This document shows, piece by piece, positions 1 to 8,616 of a DNA stretch of 64,000 nucleotides. The stretch is taken from assembly GCA_050950785.1 (NCBI GenBank), contig JBMNIG010000007.1, forward strand, positions 124,001 through 188,000. Direction: 5' to 3'. Position numbers and translations under genes: made by a program. The notes beneath the pieces were generated by a model. The model was not told the DNA's origin. It ran no database searches and worked only from the letters and a program-made list of their open reading frames with translations. Position 1 is the stretch's first letter, and the number at the start of each line of letters is the position of its first letter. This stretch comes from JAAYOS01 sp050950785 (GTDB lineage: Bacteria; Bacillota; Clostridia; Oscillospirales; JAAYOS01).

Positions 1-13
1 TAACACCCGTTCA

Positions 14-40
14 AGCTTACCGACATAAGATTGGTAAGCT
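14..40. repeat. 8-bp inverted repeat upstream of the activase gene
   Basis: AGCTTACC at 14-21 and GGTAAGCT at 33-40 are perfect complements separated by 11 nt. The repeat lies 39 nt before the activase start. It could be an operator or the end of an upstream terminator; the window starts too close to tell. Confidence 0.4.
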
Positions 41-78
41 ATGATTTTAGAAAAATATATTGTGATCGAGGGAAATCG

Positions 79-3027
79 ATGCAAAATTTATTAGGTATAG
101 ATGTTGGATCAACAACCGTAAAGGCGGTCGTTGCGGATAGTTCCCTAAATATCCGTTATAAAAGATATGAACGGCACAATGCTCGTGTGCAGGAGATACT
201 GCTTGAAATCCTGCGTGAGATCAGGGAGGAATTTGGGCCTGTTTCGGTGAAAGCCGCTGTGACCGGGTCGGCCGGACTCGGCATTTCCCAGCGCGCCGAT
301 CTGCCGTTTGTGCAGGAGGTTGTGGCGTCAACCAGTGCCATCGAGCGTTTGCTGCCCGGAACTGATGCTGCCATTGAGCTTGGTGGAGAAGACGCAAAGA
401 TCATATTCTTTGGTCGTGTCCCGGAGCAGCGAATGAACGGAACTTGCGCGGGTGGAACCGGGGCTTTTATCGATCAGATGGCAACTCTTATGGATGTCAC
501 AGTCGATCAGTTAAACGAACTTGCTGCAGAGCACAGCAAGATATACCCCATAGCATCAAGGTGTGGAGTGTTTGCAAAGTCGGATGTCCAACCTTTACTA
601 AACCAAGGTGCAAGCCGAGAGGATATAGCCGCATCCATTTTGCAGGCAGTTGTAAATCAGACCATAGCAGGGCTTGCTCAAGGTAGAAAAATTGAAGGAA
701 ATGTTGCGTTTTTGGGAGGTCCCCTGGCCTTTATTCCGCAACTGCGCAGACGTTTTATTGAGACGCTAAAGCTGACGGATGAACAGGTACGTTTTCCCGA
801 AAACGCTGAGTATTTTGTTGCCCTCGGCTGTGCTGCAGAGGCGCAAATATTTGATGAAAAGTCATTGGATAGCATCATTGAAAAGTTAGAGCTTGCTGAA
901 GATGATCGTCAAACAGCAGTACTGCAGCCGCTTTTTGAATCGGAAGCGGAATACGAAGATTTCCTTCAGCGCCATAGCAAAGCCACAGCTCCTACGGCAG
1001 ATCCAAAGGAATATGAGGGTATTGCATGGCTTGGAATAGACGCAGGCTCTACCACAACTAAACTTGTTTTGATGACTGACGACTGCCGCCTGTTATACAC
1101 CTATTATGCACCAAACAAAGGCAACCCCGTTCAGGTGCTTCATGATGAGCTTTTACAGGTGCGCAGATTGTGTGGGGACAAAATACAAATAGCCGGAACG
1201 GCTGTTACCGGCTATGGTGAAGAGCTGATGGTCAACGCTTTTGGTGCAGACCTCGGCATTGTTGAGACCATGGCCCACTATTATGCTGCAAGATATTTTG
1301 ATCCCGAAGTGGATTATATAATAGACATCGGCGGACAGGACATGAAATGCTTCCGCATTCGAAACGGAGCTATTGACTCCATAATGCTCAATGAAGCATG
1401 CTCATCGGGTTGCGGTTCCTTTATTGAAACATTTGCAAAGGCAATTGGATACAGCGCTGAGGAATTTGCAAAGCTGGGCCTTTTCAGCAAGAAGCCATCT
1501 GATCTGGGCTCCCGCTGCACAGTGTTTATGAATTCATCTGTAAAGCAGGCTCAAAAAGAGGGTGCCACGGTTGAAGATATTTCGGCTGGCCTTTCAGTAT
1601 CTGTAGTAAAGAATGCGCTATATAAGGTCATTCGCGTTGTCGACCCGAAAGAGCTGGGCCAGCATGTTGTGGTGCAGGGCGGCACATTCCTAAATGATGC
1701 GATCCTTCGTGCATTTGAGCGTGAACTTGGATGCCATGTGACACGTCCGCAGATTGCAGGTCTGATGGGCGCATTTGGCTGCGCTCTATATGCAAAGGAG
1801 AAAGCTACTAAAGTTTCCAGCATACTGACTCTGAAAGAGCTTGAAAACTTTGAACACACTTCTTCTGCAGCAGTCTGTAGGCTTTGTCCCAACCAGTGCA
1901 CACTTACTATCAACCGATTTAGCGGCGGACGCCGATTTATCACAGGCAACAAGTGCGAGAGGGGAGCCGGACAAAAGCGTAATGCTGAGAAGCTTCCCAA
2001 CTTATACGAGTATAAATATGAAAAGCTCATGGCCCTTAAATCCATCGAAAACCCCACAAGGGGAACGATCGGAATCCCAATGGTCCTAAACTTCTTTGAC
2101 ACTCTTCCCTTTTGGATGGAATTCTTCAATCGATTATCTATCCGTGTTGAACTGTCGGCAAGGTCATCCCATGAGCTGTATCAGAGGGGGCAAAACACTA
2201 TTCCGTCTGACACTGTCTGCTATCCTGCAAAGCTAGTGCATGGGCATATAGTAGACCTTGTAGAGCGCGGCATTACAAAAGTGTTCTACCCGTGTGCGCC
2301 ATACAACAATGTGGAAAGTGAGGTAGCTGACAACTACTATAATTGCCCTGTAGTTGCCTACTATCCTGAACTTATAAAAGCTAATATGCCCCAGACCGAT
2401 CGGATCGACTATATATATCCTTATCTTGTCATCACTAAGCCCAGCTTTGTTAGGAAGGCCTTCGAAGCGCTCAAACCATACTATCCTGATTTGACTCTGC
2501 GGGAAGTGAAGGCGGCCACAAGGGCGGCACGAAAGGCTGACGCTGCATTCCGTGCTGATATACGTGCAGAAGGTGAGCGGGCACTTGAGTTTACCCGAAA
2601 GAACGGCAAAAGGGCGGTTGTAGTTGCGGGGAGACCTTATCATATAGACCCTGAGGTCAACCACGGCATGGACAGATTGATCACATCCCTTGGCCTGGTA
2701 CTTATCTCGGAAGAGGCTGTCGCGCATCTCGGGAAAGCTGATAAACTGAAGATTCTAAACCAGTGGACATATCATACCCGAATGTACAACTCTGCGGATT
2801 TTGTATCAAAACAGCCCGATGTTGAATTCATACAGCTTGTAAGCTTCGGATGTGGAACTGATGCGATCACCGGCGATGAAATACGTGACATGCTTGAGCG
2901 GAGAGGCCGCTTGTATACTCAGATAAAGATCGATGAAATTTCAAACCTTGGCGCTGCAAAGATCAGACTGCGCTCACTTATTGCGGCTATGGACGCAGCA
3001 CAAAGGAGGTCCGGCAACAATGGCTGA
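79..3027 (+). CDS. 2-hydroxyacyl-CoA dehydratase activase, two ASKHA domains plus DUF2229
   Basis: Predicted ATP-dependent activase of the BadF/BadG/BcrA/BcrD (HgdC-like) family, which passes a low-potential electron to 2-hydroxyacyl-CoA dehydratases. The 982-residue product has two ASKHA ATPase domains, opening with GIDVGSTTVKAVV (residue 5) and GIDAGSTTTKLVL (about 316). Each is followed by the cysteine segments that bind the bridging [4Fe-4S] cluster in this family (GTCAGGTG about 120 and SRCGVFAKSD; ACSSGCGSF about 440 and SRCTVFMNSS). A CRLCPNQC cluster near 600 leads into a DUF2229-like C-terminal part. I chose the ATG at 79 because GAGGGA lies 5 nt upstream; an upstream in-frame start at 31 has no such site. 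It overlaps the next gene by 8 nt. In many Clostridia both are a single protein of about 1400 residues. The substrate is unknown. Confidence 0.85.
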   Translation: MQNLLGIDVGSTTVKAVVADSSLNIRYKRYERHNARVQEILLEILREIREEFGPVSVKAAVTGSAGLGISQRADLPFVQEVVASTSAIERLLPGTDAAIELGGEDAKIIFFGRVPEQRMNGTCAGGTGAFIDQMATLMDVTVDQLNELAAEHSKIYPIASRCGVFAKSDVQPLLNQGASREDIAASILQAVVNQTIAGLAQGRKIEGNVAFLGGPLAFIPQLRRRFIETLKLTDEQVRFPENAEYFVALGCAAEAQIFDEKSLDSIIEKLELAEDDRQTAVLQPLFESEAEYEDFLQRHSKATAPTADPKEYEGIAWLGIDAGSTTTKLVLMTDDCRLLYTYYAPNKGNPVQVLHDELLQVRRLCGDKIQIAGTAVTGYGEELMVNAFGADLGIVETMAHYYAARYFDPEVDYIIDIGGQDMKCFRIRNGAIDSIMLNEACSSGCGSFIETFAKAIGYSAEEFAKLGLFSKKPSDLGSRCTVFMNSSVKQAQKEGATVEDISAGLSVSVVKNALYKVIRVVDPKELGQHVVVQGGTFLNDAILRAFERELGCHVTRPQIAGLMGAFGCALYAKEKATKVSSILTLKELENFEHTSSAAVCRLCPNQCTLTINRFSGGRRFITGNKCERGAGQKRNAEKLPNLYEYKYEKLMALKSIENPTRGTIGIPMVLNFFDTLPFWMEFFNRLSIRVELSARSSHELYQRGQNTIPSDTVCYPAKLVHGHIVDLVERGITKVFYPCAPYNNVESEVADNYYNCPVVAYYPELIKANMPQTDRIDYIYPYLVITKPSFVRKAFEALKPYYPDLTLREVKAATRAARKADAAFRADIRAEGERALEFTRKNGKRAVVVAGRPYHIDPEVNHGMDRLITSLGLVLISEEAVAHLGKADKLKILNQWTYHTRMYNSADFVSKQPDVEFIQLVSFGCGTDAITGDEIRDMLERRGRLYTQIKIDEISNLGAAKIRLRSLIAAMDAAQRRSGNNG

Positions 3028-4330
3028 ACTGAAATATGATAAAACCGGGCGACTCCTGTTCACAAAAGAGATGAAAGAGGAGTATACGATTTTAGTGCCC
3101 CAAATGCTTCCGATCCACTTTGAGTTTATTGCCCACGCTCTCCGGTTGGAGGGATTTAAGGTTGAAGTCATCAACACGACACATAGAGGGATCGTAGAGC
3201 AGGGGCTAAAGCATGTGCACAACGATATATGTTTTCCGGCAATGCTTGTAATCGGCCAGATGATAGACGCACTAAAGAGCGGTAAATATGACAAACACAA
3301 AATCGCACTTATGATAACCCAGACAGGCGGTGGCTGTAGAGCTTCAAACTACATACACCTGCTTAGAAAAGGGTTGAAAAAGGCGGAGCTTGAGTTTATA
3401 CCTGTAATCTCACTGAACTTGTCCGGACTTGAGAAAAACGAAGGGTTCAAACTGAACCTGACGATGATTCGGCGGATGATTTACGGTGTGGTATACGGTG
3501 ACCTGTTGATGTGGCTTTCTAACAGGTGCCGCGCATATGAGGTAAACGAGGGTGAGACTGACAGGCTGCTGCGAAAATGGATCGATCGTATAAGCTCGGA
3601 GTTTCGAGACACCTCAAAGCTGAGAAAAAAGCGGATTCGTGAAAACATGCTTAAGATCGTAAGGGATTTTGCAGCTATTCCTCAGACCGGGGAGATCAAG
3701 CCGCGGGTAGGGATCGTGGGCGAAATATATGTAAAATATGCTCCGCTAGGTAACAACAATCTTGAGAGGTTCTTGGCAGCAGAAGGTGCGGAAGTCATTG
3801 TGCCGGGACTTATGGATTTTTTGATATTTAAAACAGATAACCGTGTGGAAGATGTGAATCTATATGGTGACATATATATCAAGAAGATACTTGCGGGACT
3901 GCTTAAGAAGTTCCTGATTGGATATCAGGATTTGATGCGTGAATGCATAGCTAGTGCGGGCGGAAAAATCCCTGTTCCTGCAGGCTTTGAAGATATAAAA
4001 AGATTAGTTAAGGACTACCTGGGGTTTGGCAACAAGATGGGTGAAGGATGGCTTCTCACAGGTGAGATGTTGGAACTTATCCATTCGGGAGTACATAACA
4101 TTGTTTGTACACAGCCTTTTGGATGCTTACCAAACCACATCGTAGGCAAGGGAATGATCCGTGCAATTCGCGAGCGTCATCCCGAATCCAACATTGTTGC
4201 CATAGACTACGACCCTGGCACAGCTCCGGCAAACCAGGAAAACCGCCTCAAGCTTATGCTTTCCGTTGCAAAACGCGCACTCAATAGTGAACCAAAACTT
4301 GATATAAAAGAAAAAGTTGTTCTCAAGTAG
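3020..4330 (+). CDS. 2-hydroxyacyl-CoA dehydratase-type (HGD-D) protein, partner of the activase
   Basis: The 436-residue product resembles the D-subunit fold of 2-hydroxyglutaryl-CoA dehydratases and the C-terminal half of fused activase-dehydratase proteins. Cysteines likely to hold an Fe-S cluster sit in NDICFPAML, TGGGCRASN and QPFGCLPNH. The ATG at 3020 lies inside the end of the activase gene, preceded by AAAGGAGG 9 nt upstream, so the two are probably translationally coupled. An in-frame start at 2933 would add 29 residues lying wholly inside the upstream gene and is less likely. No CoA-transferase or second dehydratase subunit is nearby, so a direct role in amino-acid fermentation cannot be assigned. 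Confidence 0.8.
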   Translation: MAELKYDKTGRLLFTKEMKEEYTILVPQMLPIHFEFIAHALRLEGFKVEVINTTHRGIVEQGLKHVHNDICFPAMLVIGQMIDALKSGKYDKHKIALMITQTGGGCRASNYIHLLRKGLKKAELEFIPVISLNLSGLEKNEGFKLNLTMIRRMIYGVVYGDLLMWLSNRCRAYEVNEGETDRLLRKWIDRISSEFRDTSKLRKKRIRENMLKIVRDFAAIPQTGEIKPRVGIVGEIYVKYAPLGNNNLERFLAAEGAEVIVPGLMDFLIFKTDNRVEDVNLYGDIYIKKILAGLLKKFLIGYQDLMRECIASAGGKIPVPAGFEDIKRLVKDYLGFGNKMGEGWLLTGEMLELIHSGVHNIVCTQPFGCLPNHIVGKGMIRAIRERHPESNIVAIDYDPGTAPANQENRLKLMLSVAKRALNSEPKLDIKEKVVLK

Positions 4331-4572
4331 AAGATCATTAGGTTCATTTAACCTAGGCTCATTTGACCTTTTGCTCGTCACATGGGTTCAAACAAGCCGC
4401 ACATTCAAAAGACGATATGGAGTTGTGGATTTGTCACGACTACACAGCGGTCAAGTGTTTGATTATGACATTGATGAAGACTTGCAAAGCCGCAGCAAAA
4501 GCGGATAGCCTGTAAGCCTGAGTGTTAGATAATTGCAGGATCGACATAAAAGCTCTGACTGATCAATTGTTT

Positions 4573-4604
4573 GCCCCGATTGCCGACTGAACGGCAATCG
4601 GGGC
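4573..4604 (+). terminator. Rho-independent terminator after the activase/dehydratase pair
   Basis: GCCCCGATTGCC at 4573-4584 pairs perfectly with GGCAATCGGGGC at 4593-4604 (loop of 8), followed by a T-rich stretch. It lies about 240 nt after the stop. The space 4331-4667 holds no convincing gene. Confidence 0.75.
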
Positions 4605-4667
4605 GCTTTCGTTGTTTTTCTGCGAAGTGCATTTTACATGCGGCTATGCCAATTGTATGACCGCCTT

Positions 4668-6950
4668 TTAGTCAGGCTTTTTTACTTTATGAAGGGCCGC
4701 GTTTACCCTACGCAGGAACAAAGCTCTCTTTTCATCAGCCATTGATGAAAAGAAGCCACTTGAAAGTACTTCGGTAAGGGTCTTATCTGTTGGGTTGCCG
4801 AACAATATCTGCTCCGGTAAACTCCGCTCCATTACAGCAACCAAACTATCATATATTATTTTCCTTGCTTCGGCGGATTTTACCAGGTCGATCATTGTAT
4901 CATGAGTTGAGTAAAATCCGGGCGCGGCTTCAAGCCCTGCTGCAATTTCCTCAATGCTGTTGAACCAGTTCTTTGCATCTTGAGCGTGCTTAAATCCGGG
5001 GAAGACATACTGAGATGGCTTTTCAGGTACACTGCGGAGAGTTATTGTATCTGTACAGTTGCCTGCTTTTGCTGTCAGGAAAGAGCCTTCGGGTTTCAGA
5101 GGAACACTAGGAAATACAAAGACGTGGCTGCCTGTAACAGTTTGATGCAGCTTTCCGTCTATATATAGACTGACCTGTGGATGGTTTGAGTACACCCGTA
5201 CCTCGGTCTCCGTGCCCGGCCTTGCAAAGAATCGCCGCCCCGCAATGTGGACGAAAGGCTCTTTTGAGAACCAGGCCTTGTAGACATAGTAGGAGTCCTT
5301 CTTGATCTTCCTGTCCATGGTGACCAGACCTTTGTTGTTGCGGCCGCGGGTGCCGCCCTCACGTCGGAAGCTGCTTCCGAAATCAAACATATTCCATACA
5401 AATGTGCCCCAGATCCAGGGACGAGCGACAAATGCTTCGCAGGCGTGCTCATGTATCAGCGCCTGGTACTCTTCACTATAGTCCATTTTTTCAGGATTTT
5501 CGGAATGATAGGTGAGGATCGCATCGCAACCGTATTCGCTGACTGAGATTCGCCTGTCCGGATATTTAGCATGATATTCATCCAGCCACTTCTCTAGATC
5601 GGACATCGGTCCGCGATACCATCCGAAGTAATGGTTCCAGCCCTCCACATCCGATAGATCGTGGAGTTTGTGATCCCACGGTGTACCATATTCGTGTGCA
5701 ATTACGGTAAGACGAGTGCTATCGATACTGCGAACTGCATCAGATAGATCTTGATGGCATTTCAGGAGTTTTGGATGGTCATTGCCTCCCATGAGGATCT
5801 CGTTGGACAAGCCCCAGAAACAGATTGATGGGTGGTTATAGTTCTGGACACACATCTCTTTTATCTCGTTTACTGCCGCAGCGTGTGCATCATCATCCCA
5901 ACTTTGAACAAAATAGGGTATTTCAGCCCATACTACAAGCCCGAGTTGATCGCAGGCATCATAGATATCGTGACTTTGCTGATAGTGAGCCAAACGAATG
6001 CAATTTGCACCCATGTCGGCGATGATCTGCGCATCTTCAAAGTGTTCTTCTTTGGTAAGGGCATTGCCTTTGTAAAGTCTATCTTGATGGCGGCAGACTC
6101 CACGCAGATTATAAGGCTTACCGTTGAGTATAAACCCCTGTTCTTTATCAACTGAGAAGGTTCGAACGCCGAAAGTCGTTGAAATCTCATCCAAAACTTC
6201 GTTATAGGACACAAGTTGCAGGTTTGCTGTGTACAGATATGGGTCATCGACACCTTGCCAAAGGCGTGCGTCCGGTAAGAAAAGGTCAAGCTCTGTTACG
6301 TTCTCTGCAAATGCCCATGCTTCTGAAACGATCTTTTCATTTGCATCCTTGATTTGTAGACCGACAGTTTGCTTTTCACCGATCCCTGTCAGTAGGGCTT
6401 TTACTTTGATCTTAGCACCGCCATCGCAGGGAGTGGCGTCAACATATATCCCACATCCGCCAAAGTCGGTAAGGGAGAAGTGGCTTTCCGCGACGCTGAT
6501 CAGACGTACACCGCGGTATAATCCTCCGTAGAAGGTAAAATCGGCCCTCTGGGGGTAAATCTTATCGCTGTATTTATTGTCGCAGAGGATAGCAAGTACA
6601 TTAGGTTCGTCTGTTTTACAGGCCTCAGTAATATCAAAGCGGAAAGCGCTGTAACCGCCGATGTGTTCACCGATAAACTGTCCGTTTACCCACACTTCGC
6701 TGCGCAGTGAAGCTGCTCCTATTTCGACAAAAACACGACCATTGGGAAGTGGCTGCGTTGGGGTTTCAAATTCGGTTACATACCAATATGCGCCACGGTC
6801 ATATTGACTTCCGTCATGACCATCCACGGCGTTCCAAGTGTGCGGAAGCGTGATCCACTCCCATCCATCTTCGGCCTTGAACTGAGTAGGTGCCTGTGTA
6901 CATTCTTTGCTAAACAGCCACAGATCGTTCAATTCTGTAATCGTTCTCAT
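4668..6950 (-). CDS. Glycoside hydrolase family 2 (beta-galactosidase/beta-glucuronidase type)
   Basis: A 760-residue GH2 enzyme expected to hydrolyse a beta-linked sugar. The N-terminal sugar-binding domain (WVNGQFIGEHIGGYSAF), an immunoglobulin-like domain and the TIM barrel follow in order. The family signature lies around NCIRLAHYQQSHDIYDACD. The acid/base glutamate is in FWGLSNEILMGG (about residue 384) and the nucleophile in SVSEYGCDA (about 472). No signal peptide is seen, so it is probably cytoplasmic. The start at 6950 is chosen because GGAGG lies 7 nt upstream; the longer frame to 7040 has no such site. The substrate cannot be told from sequence, and no sugar transporter is adjacent. 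A second GH2 gene begins at 63841. Confidence 0.9.
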   Translation of the reverse strand: MRTITELNDLWLFSKECTQAPTQFKAEDGWEWITLPHTWNAVDGHDGSQYDRGAYWYVTEFETPTQPLPNGRVFVEIGAASLRSEVWVNGQFIGEHIGGYSAFRFDITEACKTDEPNVLAILCDNKYSDKIYPQRADFTFYGGLYRGVRLISVAESHFSLTDFGGCGIYVDATPCDGGAKIKVKALLTGIGEKQTVGLQIKDANEKIVSEAWAFAENVTELDLFLPDARLWQGVDDPYLYTANLQLVSYNEVLDEISTTFGVRTFSVDKEQGFILNGKPYNLRGVCRHQDRLYKGNALTKEEHFEDAQIIADMGANCIRLAHYQQSHDIYDACDQLGLVVWAEIPYFVQSWDDDAHAAAVNEIKEMCVQNYNHPSICFWGLSNEILMGGNDHPKLLKCHQDLSDAVRSIDSTRLTVIAHEYGTPWDHKLHDLSDVEGWNHYFGWYRGPMSDLEKWLDEYHAKYPDRRISVSEYGCDAILTYHSENPEKMDYSEEYQALIHEHACEAFVARPWIWGTFVWNMFDFGSSFRREGGTRGRNNKGLVTMDRKIKKDSYYVYKAWFSKEPFVHIAGRRFFARPGTETEVRVYSNHPQVSLYIDGKLHQTVTGSHVFVFPSVPLKPEGSFLTAKAGNCTDTITLRSVPEKPSQYVFPGFKHAQDAKNWFNSIEEIAAGLEAAPGFYSTHDTMIDLVKSAEARKIIYDSLVAVMERSLPEQILFGNPTDKTLTEVLSSGFFSSMADEKRALFLRRVNAALHKVKKPD

Positions 6951-7187
6951 CAACGTCCTCCATCTTGAAATTTTTGCAACTACATATTTACAATTGGTTA
7001 TAAAACTATAAAGGGGGATATGCCTTAGTATTTGCAGCATTTAACATATGTACTAGTGACATTGCACCTAAATGTAATCAAAACAATCGTACCAAAGAAT
7101 TGTAAACGACCAGACTGTTTAATTATTATATCAAAAAATGTATTATAAAACAGCGATACCTCGAAGAATGTTGAGGAGTTCAGCACC

Positions 7188-7216
7188 TTTACTTTCCCTT
7201 GGTAATATGCTATATT
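7188..7216 (+). promoter_or_regulatory. Candidate promoter for phenylacetate-CoA ligase gene
   Basis: TTTACT (7188-7193), a 17-bp spacer and TATATT (7211-7216) with an extended TG motif. The rest of 6951-7298 is AT-rich and holds no gene. Confidence 0.5.
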
Positions 7217-7298
7217 TAACAGAAATATTTGTTTACTAAGTAATATTATTACAGATAATTTCGTGTTGATTGAATCTGTTATGCCTGAGGTGCTGATC

Positions 7299-8597
7299 AT
7301 GTTTTGGAATGAACGTATCGAGACCATGTCGCGGGATGAGATGCATAAGCTACAGAGTGAAAATCTCCGCTCGGCTGTTAAGCGCGTTTATGAATTTGTG
7401 GGATCATATCGCAAAAAAATGGATCAAATAGGATTGAAACCCGAGGATATCAGGTCGATAGACGACCTACATATGCTCCCGTTTACAACTAAGGATGATC
7501 TTCGCGAAGCGTACCCTTATGGAATGATAAGCGTGCCTATGGAACAGGTTGTCCGCGTACATGCGTCCTCAGGTACGACCGGAAAGCAGACAGTCGTTGC
7601 ATATACTAAGAACGATATCGACCTCTGGTGCGAAGTCATGGCCCGTTCTCTGGCGATGACGGGAATTTCAAAGCATGATATAGTTCACGTTTCGTACGGC
7701 TACGGGCTTTTTACCGGAGGTCTCGGTGCCCATTATGGGGCAGAATGTGTTGGTGCGGTAACTGTTCCTGTATCTACGGGGAATACTAAACGTCAGGTAC
7801 AATTGTTGCGTGATTTTGGAGCTACTGTTCTGATGTGTACACCGTCCTATGCGCTTTATCTTGCGGAGGTTATTGAACAAGCAGGCGTACTGGATGAATT
7901 AAAACTTCGTGTCGGAATATTCGGTGCTGAGCCATGGACCGAGGAAATGAGGCTAATGATCGAGGAGAGACTGCGTTTGTCTGCGCATGATATATATGGT
8001 CTGTCTGAAATTATTGGTCCCGGAGTTTCTTGTGAATGCGAGATGAAAAATGGCTTGCATGTGGCTGAGGATCATTTTGTGCCCGAAATAGTTGACCCCG
8101 CAACCGACAAAACGTTGAGCGCGGGAGAATCGGGAGAACTGGTCTTCTCCTGCTTGACCAAGGAGGCAATGCCACTATTGCGCTACCGCACCAGAGATAT
8201 TTCAACCCTTAACTTCGACAAATGCGAATGCGGCCGTACCTCTGTGCGCATGTCAAAGCCCAGAGGTAGGGTGGACGATATGCTTATCATACGTGGCGTC
8301 AACGTATTTCCATCGCAGATCGAGAGTGTATTGATGGGTATCACTGAGGCATCACCCTTCTTCTTGTTGGTCGTTGACCGGATAAACAATCTAGATTCAC
8401 TGGAAGTAAAGGTTGAAATGAAACCGGAGTTTTTCTCGGACGAGGTACGCGCGATCGAAAGATTGAGAAGCAGGATAGCTAAGGAAATCGAGTCATCACT
8501 TGGATTGTCAGCAGTTGTTACTTTGGTTGAGCCCAAGTCGATTGAGCGAAGCGAAGGAAAAGCTGTAAGAGTAATTGACAAGCGTAAACTCTATTGA
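7299..8597 (+). CDS. paaK: Phenylacetate-CoA ligase family protein
   Basis: Adenylate-forming enzyme that activates an aryl carboxylic acid such as phenylacetate to its CoA thioester using ATP. The 432-residue length is typical of PaaK. The phosphate-binding loop is ASSGTTGKQT, followed by YGLSEIIGPGVSCEC and the hinge region LLRYRTRDIS; a C-terminal PaaK domain (GVNVFPSQIE) completes the fold. I used the ATG at 7299, with GAGGTG 6 nt upstream; a GTG at 7263 is also in frame. In anaerobes such ligases often accompany indolepyruvate ferredoxin oxidoreductase, but none is present here. The stop lies 19 nt before the next start, so it may be co-transcribed with pepF. Confidence 0.88.
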   Translation: MFWNERIETMSRDEMHKLQSENLRSAVKRVYEFVGSYRKKMDQIGLKPEDIRSIDDLHMLPFTTKDDLREAYPYGMISVPMEQVVRVHASSGTTGKQTVVAYTKNDIDLWCEVMARSLAMTGISKHDIVHVSYGYGLFTGGLGAHYGAECVGAVTVPVSTGNTKRQVQLLRDFGATVLMCTPSYALYLAEVIEQAGVLDELKLRVGIFGAEPWTEEMRLMIEERLRLSAHDIYGLSEIIGPGVSCECEMKNGLHVAEDHFVPEIVDPATDKTLSAGESGELVFSCLTKEAMPLLRYRTRDISTLNFDKCECGRTSVRMSKPRGRVDDMLIIRGVNVFPSQIESVLMGITEASPFFLLVVDRINNLDSLEVKVEMKPEFFSDEVRAIERLRSRIAKEIESSLGLSAVVTLVEPKSIERSEGKAVRVIDKRKLY

Positions 8598-8616
8598 TCA
8601 GTTAGGAGGAGCACAT

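Noticed and set aside
1551..2129. 192-codon minus-strand frame inside the activase gene
   Set aside because: Antisense to a clear gene with strong family motifs; no start site and no recognisable product.
4317..4508. 63-codon frame after the dehydratase gene
   Set aside because: Starts inside the dehydratase 3' end, no ribosome binding site, low-complexity translation.
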